This document shows, one piece after another, positions 5,889 through 12,218 of a stretch of DNA of 12,218 nt. Position 1 is the stretch's first letter; each line of letters opens with the position of its first letter. Location of the stretch: positions 1 to 12,218 of the forward strand of contig JAKFEY010000041.1 in assembly GCA_036675475.1 (NCBI GenBank), in the 5' to 3' direction. The position numbers and the translations under genes were made by a program. The notes under the pieces were generated by a model. That model saw nothing but the letters and a program-made list of their open reading frames with translations. It was not told the origin of the DNA and did not search any database. Source of the DNA: JALYRV01 sp036675475 (GTDB lineage Bacteria > Acidobacteriota > Vicinamibacteria > Vicinamibacterales > SCN-69-37).

Positions 5889-7511
5889 ATGAACGAGAAG
5901 AAGCAGGCGGGCGGCGCGGCGACGGCAGAGCGTGCCGCGAAGAACCTGGCCGCCCATGGTATCGATGCCGGCACGGTGCACTGGAACCTGACGATTCCCG
6001 AGCTGGTGGAAGCGGCCGTGCAGCGCGGAGAAGGCGTGCTCGCCAAAGACGGTCCGATCGTCTGCAGCACGGGACATCACACCGGCCGCTCGCCCAACGA
6101 CAAGTTCGTCGTGCGCGAGCCGTCGAGCGCCGACCACGTGGCGTGGGGCAAGGTCAATCGTCCCATCGAGGAAGCCGCGTTCGACCGCCTGCACCAGCGC
6201 ATGCTGAAGTACCTCGAAGGCCGCGAGCTCTACGCGCTCGACTGCTATGCCGGCGCCGATCCCGCGTACCGCCTGAAAGTGCGCGTCATCAACGAGATCG
6301 CCTGGCACAACCTCTTCGCGCGCCACATGTTCATTCCGGTCACCGATCCGGCGGCGCAGGCCTCGCACGAACCGGAATTCACCGTCATCGACATCCCGAG
6401 CTTCACGGCCGACCCGGAAACGGAAGGCACGAACTCGGAAGTCTTCATCCTGCTCAATTTCGCGAAGAAGCTGGTGCTGATTGGCGGCACGAGCTACGCC
6501 GGCGAGATCAAGAAGTCGATCTTCACGGTCATGAACTACCTGTTGCCGCTGCGCGACACGATGCCGATGCACTGCTCGGCCAACGTCGGCGCGGATGGCG
6601 ACGTCGCCCTTTTCTTCGGCCTCTCGGGCACGGGCAAGACCACGCTGTCGAGCGATCCGGACCGCGGTCTCATCGGCGACGACGAGCACGGCTGGAGCGA
6701 CAGGGGCGTCTTCAACTTCGAAGGCGGCTGCTACGCCAAGATGATTCGCCTCTCGGCCGAGGCCGAGCCGCAGATCTTCGCCACCACCGAGCGCTTCGGC
6801 ACCGTGCTCGAGAACGTCACCTTCAAGCCGGGCACGCGCGAGATCAACTTCGACGATGACTCGAAGACCGAGAACACGCGCGGCGCGTATCCGCTGTCGT
6901 ACATCGACAACGCGGTGCCGTCGGGCCAGGCCGGGCATCCGCAGAACATCGTGATGCTCACGGCCGACGCGTTCGGCGTGCTGCCGCCCATCGCGCGGCT
7001 CACGCCGGAAGGCGCGATGTATCACTTCCTCTCGGGCTACACCGCGAAGGTGGCCGGCACCGAAAAGGGCGTGACCGAGCCGAAGGCGACCTTCAGCACA
7101 TGCTTTGGCGCGCCGTTCATGGTGTGGGATCCGAACGTCTACGCGAAGCTGCTCGGCGATCGCATCGCGAAGCATGGCGCGAAGGTGTGGCTGGTCAACA
7201 CCGGCTGGACCGGCGGGCCGTACGGCACCGGCAAGCGCATGAAGATCGCGCACACGCGCGCGATGATTGCCGCCGCGCTGTCGGGCGCGCTCGACGACGC
7301 CAAGTACATCACCGACCCGATCTTCAACGTCGACGTGCCCGCGGCGGTGCCCGGCGTGCCCGACGAGGTGCTGCAGCCGCGCAACACGTGGCCCGACAAG
7401 GCCGCGTACGACGCGCAGGCGAAGAAGCTGGCGACGATGTTCGCCGACAACTTCAAGACGTTCGAAGCGACCGCGACCGACGCGGTGAAGAAGGCCGGAC
7501 CGAGCGCGTAG
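5889..7511 (+). CDS. pckA: Phosphoenolpyruvate carboxykinase (ATP)
   Basis: ATP-dependent PEP carboxykinase: oxaloacetate + ATP to PEP + CO2 + ADP, the entry step of gluconeogenesis; cytoplasmic. The protein is 540 aa, the usual length for the family. Motifs are intact: TGHHTGRSPNDKFVV near residue 60 (substrate binding), the GLSGTGKTTLSSDP P-loop with K250, the metal-binding stretch GLIGDDEHGW just after it, FNFEGGCYAKMI, and later SGYTAKVAGTE and NTGWTGGPYGTGKRM. The start has a strong AGGAGAGG site a few bases upstream. It is divergent from the SpoIID-like gene (58-bp spacer) and convergent with the small secreted protein gene downstream; it stands as its own transcription unit. No regulatory motif was recognised in the short upstream spacer. 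Confidence 0.98.
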   Translation: MNEKKQAGGAATAERAAKNLAAHGIDAGTVHWNLTIPELVEAAVQRGEGVLAKDGPIVCSTGHHTGRSPNDKFVVREPSSADHVAWGKVNRPIEEAAFDRLHQRMLKYLEGRELYALDCYAGADPAYRLKVRVINEIAWHNLFARHMFIPVTDPAAQASHEPEFTVIDIPSFTADPETEGTNSEVFILLNFAKKLVLIGGTSYAGEIKKSIFTVMNYLLPLRDTMPMHCSANVGADGDVALFFGLSGTGKTTLSSDPDRGLIGDDEHGWSDRGVFNFEGGCYAKMIRLSAEAEPQIFATTERFGTVLENVTFKPGTREINFDDDSKTENTRGAYPLSYIDNAVPSGQAGHPQNIVMLTADAFGVLPPIARLTPEGAMYHFLSGYTAKVAGTEKGVTEPKATFSTCFGAPFMVWDPNVYAKLLGDRIAKHGAKVWLVNTGWTGGPYGTGKRMKIAHTRAMIAAALSGALDDAKYITDPIFNVDVPAAVPGVPDEVLQPRNTWPDKAAYDAQAKKLATMFADNFKTFEATATDAVKKAGPSA

Positions 7512-7514
7512 CGC

Positions 7515-7550
7515 GGAGTTTTGCGTTCGGAGTTTTGCGTTTGGAGTTTC
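7515..7550. repeat. 14-nt degenerate tandem repeat after pckA
   Basis: GGAGTTTTGCGTTC (7515-7528) is followed directly by GGAGTTTTGCGTTT (7529-7542) and a partial third unit GGAGTTTC (7543-7550). It lies in the 70-bp space between the convergent pckA and small secreted protein genes. It is much more T-rich than the surrounding genes and does not code. Confidence 0.8.
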
Positions 7551-7573
7551 GGAGCTGTGCGGCTCCGAGCTCC
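7543..7573. terminator. Hairpin between convergent genes, possible transcription end signal
   Basis: CGGAGC (7550-7555) and GCTCCG (7562-7567) form a perfect 6-bp stem with a six-base loop. Outer GGAG (7543-7546) and CTCC (7570-7573) can extend it across a small internal loop. It sits between the ends of two convergent genes, where a bidirectional terminator is expected. There is no T tract on either strand, so it is not a classical intrinsic terminator. Confidence 0.4.
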
Positions 7574-7581
7574 AAACCGTC

Positions 7582-7902
7582 CTACCACCAGCCGATCAGC
7601 GCCCCGATTCCCGCGCCAACCCCGCCGCCCTTTGCCGCGCAGACCCACGTGGGCTGGTCGAGACACGATTCCTGCCCCACCGTCAGGCCGAGCACGGCGC
7701 CCACGCCGAATCCAATGAGTGCGCCGGTGAGGATCCGGCGGCGTTTCGATGGGGGAGCCGCGGTCTGCTGACGGTCCGCGGGTCCGCGGGCAGGTGCCAG
7801 CGCCTCGATAGCGGGTGGCGCCGGCAGCAGGAGCCTGGCCGGGGCGGCAGGCGCCACGATCTGAAGGGCCAGGGCCACGGACGCGATCCACGGAGCAGAC
7901 AT
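7582..7902 (-). CDS. Small secreted glycine-zipper protein, function unknown
   Basis: A 106-aa protein with a convincing ribosome site (GGAGGAAC, about 7 nt before the ATG). The first 22 or so residues (MSAPWIASVALALQIVAPAA) look like a signal peptide. A Pro/Ala-rich linker and a basic patch (SKRRR) follow. The C-terminal half has two Gly/Ala-rich hydrophobic stretches with GxxxG spacing: LTGALIGFGVGAVLGLTVGQ and, after a loop with two cysteines (SCLDQPTWVC), GGGVGAGIGALIGWW. This is the glycine-zipper pattern found in many small envelope proteins of Gram-negative bacteria, which may insert in the outer or inner membrane. It ends 70 bp from pckA, convergently. Its start codon interlocks on CATG with a possible gatB start on the other strand, so its promoter would have to lie within gatB. 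Confidence 0.7.
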   Translation of the reverse strand: MSAPWIASVALALQIVAPAAPARLLLPAPPAIEALAPARGPADRQQTAAPPSKRRRILTGALIGFGVGAVLGLTVGQESCLDQPTWVCAAKGGGVGAGIGALIGWW

Positions 7903-9388
7903 GATCGTTCCTCCACCAGCTATCATGACCCCGGCGCCTGACGTGTCCAACACCCCTTCGTATGAGCCCGTCATCGGGCTCGAGATCCATGCGCAGCTGC
8001 TGACGCGCACGAAGATCTTCTGCGGCTGTTCCACCGCGTTCGGCGCGCCGCCGAATACGCACGTGTGCCCGGTCTGCCTCGGCATGCCGGGCACGCTGCC
8101 CGTCCTCAACGCCGCCGCGGTGGAGTGTGCCGTGCGCGCGGCGCTCGCGCTCGACTGCGACGTCCACGAAGCGTCCGTCTTCGCCCGCAAGAACTACTTC
8201 TATCCGGACCTGCCGAAGGGCTATCAGATTTCGCAGTTCGATCGGCCGTTCGCCACCGGCGGACGCGTGCGCGTCGGCGATCGCGACATCCGCCTCACGC
8301 GCATTCACATGGAGGAGGACGCCGGCAAGTCCATCCATCACGGGTTTCCCGACTCCGATCGCGCCACGTACGTGGACGGCAACCGCGCCGGCGTGCCGCT
8401 GATTGAAATCGTGAGCGAGCCCGACATGCGATCGGCCGCCGAGGCGTCGGAGTTTTTCGAGCGCGTGCGTGAAGTGCTCGTCGCGCTCGGCGTCAACGAC
8501 GGCAACATGGAGGAGGGAAGCCTGCGCTGCGACGCGAACGTCTCCATCCGGCCGGCGGGCGCGGCGGAGCTCGGCACCAAGACCGAGATCAAGAACGTCA
8601 ACTCGTTCCGGTTCCTGCGGCGGGCGATCGAGCACGAGATCGAGCGGCAGGTCGCGCTTGTGACCTCGGGGGATCGCGTGACGCAGGAAACGCGGCTGTG
8701 GGACAGCGCCGCGGGCGTGACCGTGTCGATGCGCAGCAAGGAGGAAGCGCACGACTATCGCTATTTCCCTGAGCCCGATCTGCCGCCGCTGACACTCGAT
8801 CGCGGGTGGATCGACGCGCTGCGATCGTCGCTCCCCGAGCTGCCGGCCGCGCGCATCGCGCGGCTGATGCGCGAGCACGATCTCAAGGCGTACGACGCCG
8901 AGACACTCGTGCGCGCCGTGCCTGGTGGCGCCGATTACTTCGAAGCGGCGGTGGCCGCCGGCGCGGTGCCGAAGCACGCCGCCAACTGGCTGCTCGGCGA
9001 CGTCCAGCGCGCGCTCAGGGAACAGGGCGACGTCCCGCTGGCAACCTTCGCGGACCGCGTGCCGGCCGACGCACTTGCGGAGCTGCTGCGCCTGCTCGAC
9101 GCCGGCACCATCGGCGGCCCCGCCGCCAAGCAGGTGTTCGAGGTCATGGCGGCCGAAGGCGGCCGCCCCGCCGCCATCGTCGCGCGCCTCGGCCTGTCGA
9201 AGATCTCGGACACGTCCGCCATCGAAGCGCTCGTCGACGAGATCCTCGCCGCCAACGCCGACGCGGTGGCCGAGTATCGCGCGGGCAAGGCACAGACGTT
9301 CGGGTTCCTCGTGGGGCAGGTCATGAAAGCCTCGAAAGGCCGCGCCGACGCGCCCACGGTGAATGCACTTCTGAAGAAAAAGCTGTAG
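7901..9388 (+). CDS. gatB: Aspartyl/glutamyl-tRNA(Asn/Gln) amidotransferase subunit B
   Basis: GatB is the tRNA-binding, phosphorylating subunit of GatCAB, which converts misacylated Glu-tRNA(Gln) or Asp-tRNA(Asn) to the amide forms. Family motifs are all visible: YEPVIGLEIHAQL, zinc-type cysteines C41/C43 and C56/C59 (FCGCS and CPVCLG), NYFYPDLPKGYQISQFDRP, RIHMEEDAGKSIH, VDGNRAGVPLIEIVSEPDMR, GSLRCDANVSIRP, EIKNVNSFRFLRRAIEHEI, and HDYRYFPEPDLPPL; the C-terminal part is the YqeY-like tail domain. Two starts are possible: ATG 7901 (495 aa, GGAG five bases upstream) and ATG 7925 (487 aa, no ribosome site). I chose the first on the ribosome site, although the family usually has only a few residues before YEPVIGLE. 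gatA and gatC are not in the window. Confidence 0.96.
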   Translation: MIVPPPAIMTPAPDVSNTPSYEPVIGLEIHAQLLTRTKIFCGCSTAFGAPPNTHVCPVCLGMPGTLPVLNAAAVECAVRAALALDCDVHEASVFARKNYFYPDLPKGYQISQFDRPFATGGRVRVGDRDIRLTRIHMEEDAGKSIHHGFPDSDRATYVDGNRAGVPLIEIVSEPDMRSAAEASEFFERVREVLVALGVNDGNMEEGSLRCDANVSIRPAGAAELGTKTEIKNVNSFRFLRRAIEHEIERQVALVTSGDRVTQETRLWDSAAGVTVSMRSKEEAHDYRYFPEPDLPPLTLDRGWIDALRSSLPELPAARIARLMREHDLKAYDAETLVRAVPGGADYFEAAVAAGAVPKHAANWLLGDVQRALREQGDVPLATFADRVPADALAELLRLLDAGTIGGPAAKQVFEVMAAEGGRPAAIVARLGLSKISDTSAIEALVDEILAANADAVAEYRAGKAQTFGFLVGQVMKASKGRADAPTVNALLKKKL

Positions 9389-9399
9389 CCTGTAGCCGC

Positions 9400-10058
<659 letters not shown>

Positions 10059-10059
<1 letters not shown>

Positions 10060-10952
10060 TGGCGCTCGCCGGCTACGCGTGGCGTGAAGGCGCGACCTCG
10101 CTGTGGCGCGGACGGCGCCCCGCGGCCGTCGCCATGGCCGCCATCACCGCCGTCGTCTTTGTCGCCGGCGCCTTCCTCGTGCTCTCCTACAACGCGCGCC
10201 GTATCGTCGGCAGCTGGTCGGCGTCGGCGGAGATGTCGATCTATTTCGCGGACGATGCGCCGGCCGGCGCGATTCAGGATCTCGACCGCTGGATTCAGCA
10301 GAGCGGCATGGCCGAATCGGTGATGTACGTCTCGCGCGACGAGGCGTTCCGCCGGTTCCAGAAGGATTTTCCGGGGCTCGCCGATGTGGCCGGCACGGCC
10401 GATGATCATCCGCTGCCCGCGTCGCTCGAAGTGCTGCTGCGGCCGGAGGCCGCGGCCGGCGGCGTGTTCGACGCGTGGGTGGCGGACCTGCGGGCGCGGC
10501 CCGGCGTCACGGACGTGCGGTATGACCTCGAGTGGCTGTCGCGGCTGCAGCGCCTGGTGCGCACGGTCGAGGCCGGCGGTCTTGCGCTGGTCGCGATCCT
10601 CGGGCTTGCGGCCGCGCTCACCGTGGCCAGCGTGGTGCGGCTCGCGGCCGCCTCGCGCGCCGATGAGATTCACATCATGCGGCTGGTCGGCGCGCCGCTT
10701 TCCACCATCCGCGCCCCCTTTATCGTCGAAGGCCTGCTGCAGGGGGCGATTGGCGCCATCCTGGCGCTGATCCTGCTCGCCACGGGCGCGTGGATCGTCC
10801 AGCTGCGGTACGGCGCGTGGCTCGCGGAGGTCACCGGGCTCGATCGCGTGGCCTTCCTTCCGCCGCTTGCGGTGCTTGGCGTGATCGTGGCGGGCATCGT
10901 GCTCGGCGGGCTCGGCGGATTCGTCGCATCACGAGGCGCAGCGCGGCCCTGA
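10059..10952 (+). CDS. ftsX: Cell-division protein FtsX (permease-like)
   Basis: Membrane partner of FtsE, 297 aa, a usual length. Topology fits FtsX: TM1 at about 22-44 (AVAMAAITAVVFVAGAFLVL), a periplasmic domain of roughly 125 residues, then TM2 (about 173-195), TM3 (218-242) and TM4 (265-290). Recognisable family segments include EMSIYFADDAP just after TM1, LPASLEVLL in the periplasmic domain, and EIHIMRLVGAP between TM2 and TM3, the FtsX cytoplasmic motif. The ATG overlaps the ftsE stop by one base, with GGAGGAGGG just upstream. In E. coli FtsX recruits EnvC and in Gram-positives PcsB or CwlO; no such hydrolase or activator gene lies next to it here. Confidence 0.93.
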
Positions 10953-10964
10953 CTGTCGGGCTCG

Positions 10965-10992
10965 CCCTCCGGAGCGGGACGCGCGGCGGAGG
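10965..10992 (+). terminator. Weak hairpin after ftsX
   Basis: CCCTCCG (10965-10971) and CGGAGGG (10986-10992) form a perfect 7-bp GC-rich stem with a 14-nt loop, shortly after the ftsX stop. There is no following T tract, and the -35 box of the next promoter starts three bases later. It could end or pause transcription from ftsX or simply insulate the promoter. Confidence 0.3.
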
Positions 10993-10994
10993 GG

Positions 10995-11024
10995 CTTGAC
11001 GTTGTATACAAGCGGTGCTTACAC
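10995..11024 (+). promoter_or_regulatory. Sigma-70-type promoter upstream of the 98-aa gene
   Basis: TTGACG (10995-11000, five of six -35 matches) and TACACT (11019-11024, four of six -10 matches, including the key TA and final T) are 18 bp apart. The expected start of transcription is near 11031, giving a leader of about 34 nt before the ATG at 11065. This is the best promoter in the window and probably drives the 98-aa gene and the glycerate kinase. Confidence 0.65.
11001..11010. promoter_or_regulatory. TTGTATACAA palindrome in the promoter spacer (candidate operator)
   Basis: A perfect 10-bp palindrome begins at the base after the -35 hexamer and lies wholly between -35 and -10, where a bound repressor would block RNA polymerase. 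The GT...AC core resembles half-site spacing of GntR/FadR-type operators. The regulator is not in the window and no second copy was seen here. Confidence 0.4.
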
Positions 11025-11029
11025 TGGAT

Positions 11030-11046
11030 CCATTCGTTCCCGAATG
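11030..11046 (+). promoter_or_regulatory. Small inverted repeat at the expected transcription start
   Basis: CATTCG (11030-11035) and CGAATG (11041-11046) flank a 5-nt TTCCC loop. It falls at the expected +1 of the promoter above, so it could be a 5'-end RNA hairpin or a second protein-binding site. Confidence 0.35.
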
Positions 11047-11064
11047 TCAGTTGTAAGGAGCCGC

Positions 11065-11361
11065 ATGCCTCGTCTGCACCGCGTTCCCCGTCCTTGCAGC
11101 AGCACGTCTATCCTTGCCGACTTCTACCGACAGGAACTTCTCAAACACCGCGACTGCCTCGAACAGCAGCGCGAATACTTTTCCGATCGCGCCATCGAGG
11201 ACGCCGAGGCCGGCCTGATGCGTCTGCTGGCGCGGCTCGATCAGCTGTGCACCAAGGAAGACGCGCCCGACGTCATCGCGGCCATCCTCCGTAAATACGA
11301 CGTCGTCACGGGGCTGTCGGCGCTGCGCGCCATGTCGTCAGAGCCCGGCCGGTTGAACTGA
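11065..11361 (+). CDS. Hypothetical 98-aa helical protein
   Basis: Not recognised. The start ATG has an AAGGAG four bases upstream; an upstream in-frame ATG at 11044 lacks such a site and was not used. After a basic N-terminus (about 1-12) the protein is predicted almost wholly helical and charged, with ILADFYRQELLKHRDCLEQQ and DRAIEDAEAGLMRLLARLDQ as amphipathic segments. It has three cysteines (11, 31, 62), no signal peptide and no membrane segment, so it is probably cytoplasmic. Its stop codon overlaps the apparent CTG start of the glycerate kinase frame, so the two are likely co-transcribed and perhaps translationally coupled. It could be a small regulatory or partner protein; nothing in the sequence names a function. 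Confidence 0.7.
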   Translation: MPRLHRVPRPCSSTSILADFYRQELLKHRDCLEQQREYFSDRAIEDAEAGLMRLLARLDQLCTKEDAPDVIAAILRKYDVVTGLSALRAMSSEPGRLN

Positions 11362-12218
11362 ATACCGCTCACGACGATCTTCTCGAGTTCGTCGCGCTCG
11401 CCATCCGCGCGGCGCATCCGCATCCCCTCGTTCTCCGCGCTCTCGAATCCCATCCTTTCGACAGGCCCGCGCGCGTCATCGCCGCGGGGAAAGCCGCGGC
11501 GTCGATGCTCCACGCGTTCCAATCGCGCGTGCCGATCGTCCGGTCGGTGCTCGCCATGGGAAGCCACCCGCTTCCGGACGGCGAGAGCGTTCGCGCCGGG
11601 CTGGAGGCGCTGGCGCTGGCCCGCGAGGCGCGCGACGCGGACGGCGACCTCGTCGTGCTGCTGTCGGGTGGCGCGTCGGCGATGCTGGCGGCACCGGCAG
11701 AGGGTGTGAGTCTCGAGCTCAAACGCGACGTTACTAACCGGCTGCTGCGTGCCGGCGTGGCGATTCACGAGCTCAATGCCGTGCGCAAGCATCTGTCGGC
11801 GCTCAAGGGCGGCCGCCTGGCCATGCACACGCGCTGCACGACGTTCGCGATCAGCGACGTGACCGACGATGACGTGGCGGCAATTGGATCGGGGCCGGGC
11901 GCCGGCGATCCGTCGACGATGGGGGATGCGTTGCGCGTGCTCGAGCGCGCGGGCATCAGTCGGGAACTGCCGGAAGCGGCCGCGGCGATTACGCGCGCGG
12001 GCGAGACACCGAAGCCTGGCGGTCCGGCGCTGGCGCATGCGCGTGTCGTGGTGATTGGCAGCCGCCGCACCGCGATGGACGCCGTGGCCACCGAAGCGAT
12101 TGCGCGCGGCCACGCCACGATTGTGCTCGACGAGCCGCTCACGGGCGACGCCGCGGCGGCGGGCGCTGACTTCGCGCGGCGCGCGATGGCGGCCGCGGTG
12201 CGCATCGGCGGCAGCGCG
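11358..12218 (+). CDS. Glycerate 2-kinase (DUF4147/MOFRL family), N-terminal part, apparent CTG start
   Basis: Family enzymes phosphorylate D-glycerate to 2-phosphoglycerate, feeding glycolysis. The frame is open from 11295 to the window edge (about 287 codons from the CTG). Motifs in order: VIAAGKAAASM (K45), AMGSHPLPDGES, LVVLLSGGASAMLAAP (about 99-114), ELNAVRKHLSALKGGRLA (139-156), ISDVTDDDVAAIGSGPGAGD (from 165), matching the family core. The C-terminal MOFRL domain lies beyond the edge. No ATG, GTG or TTG exists in frame between the stop at 11292 and the GKAAA motif; the first ATG (11505) would remove it. The CTG at 11358, overlapping the previous TGA as CTGA, puts the N-terminus about where family members begin. 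Identity is firm, the start is not. Confidence 0.85.
   Translation, partial: MNTAHDDLLEFVALAIRAAHPHPLVLRALESHPFDRPARVIAAGKAAASMLHAFQSRVPIVRSVLAMGSHPLPDGESVRAGLEALALAREARDADGDLVVLLSGGASAMLAAPAEGVSLELKRDVTNRLLRAGVAIHELNAVRKHLSALKGGRLAMHTRCTTFAISDVTDDDVAAIGSGPGAGDPSTMGDALRVLERAGISRELPEAAAAITRAGETPKPGGPALAHARVVVIGSRRTAMDAVATEAIARGHATIVLDEPLTGDAAAAGADFARRAMAAAVRIGGSA

Noticed and set aside
4727..6859. 710-codon plus-strand frame crossing the sigma, SpoIID-like and pckA genes
   Set aside because: It spans oppositely oriented genes and the divergent spacer, and its translation is low-complexity Arg/Pro/Gly; it is a GC-driven shadow.
7139..8977. 612-codon minus-strand frame opposite pckA and gatB
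   Set aside because: Shadow frame with no motifs; only a different, shorter minus-strand frame (7582-7902) with ribosome site and signal peptide is credible there.
10996..11064. Upstream extension of the 98-aa gene to 10996 or ATG 11044
   Set aside because: The extension would run through the promoter and expected transcription start, and only ATG 11065 has a good ribosome site.

Overview
The window is a GC-rich (roughly two thirds G+C), densely coded bacterial chromosome segment with core and housekeeping genes on both strands. I see no phage, transposon, CRISPR array, rRNA or tRNA. The gene set suggests a Gram-negative-type envelope: a TolC-family outer-membrane efflux protein, a Spy/CpxP-like periplasmic protein and a SpoIID/LytB lipoprotein. 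Together with GatB, ATP-type PEP carboxykinase, a plant/cyanobacterial-type long IspH, and purine- or TTT-rich low-complexity repeats between genes, this is most like an Acidobacteriota (Vicinamibacteria-like) genome. That placement is inference from style and content, not from a marker gene.

Left half (1-5830, minus strand). Reading in the direction of transcription, the order is: a SpoIID/LytB-domain lipoprotein, an ECF sigma factor, its probable membrane anti-sigma partner (14-nt overlap), and IspH (LytB). After an 83-bp gap with a possible promoter come a Spy/CpxP-like periplasmic protein, a TolC-family outer-membrane channel, and the first 24 codons of a membrane-anchored protein, probably the periplasmic adaptor of the same efflux pump. 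The last three look like one envelope-stress or export operon. The sigma/anti-sigma pair could control it or the neighbouring genes, but that is inference.

Centre (5831-7902). A 58-bp divergent spacer separates spoIID from pckA. It carries a perfect 11-bp tandem duplication that copies the spoIID ribosome-binding site and start codon. ATP-dependent PEP carboxykinase (540 aa, complete) is followed by a 14-nt tandem repeat and a hairpin. Next, on the minus strand, is a small secreted glycine-zipper protein whose start codon interlocks with a possible gatB start on the other strand.

Right half (7901-12218, plus strand). gatB (tRNA amidotransferase subunit B), ftsE and ftsX (cell-division ABC transporter) follow in tight order. 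A 112-bp gap holds a well-formed sigma-70-type promoter with a 10-bp palindrome between its -35 and -10 boxes and a small hairpin at the expected transcription start. This drives a 98-aa protein of unknown function and a glycerate 2-kinase that runs off the window. The kinase reading frame has no ATG, GTG or TTG upstream of its first conserved motif; a CTG overlapping the previous stop codon is the best-placed start.

Most of the window is ordinary core genome. The items that best repay a second look are the missing canonical start of the glycerate kinase, the palindrome-bearing promoter before it, the repeat-derived tail of the sigma factor, and the duplicated spoIID start region.
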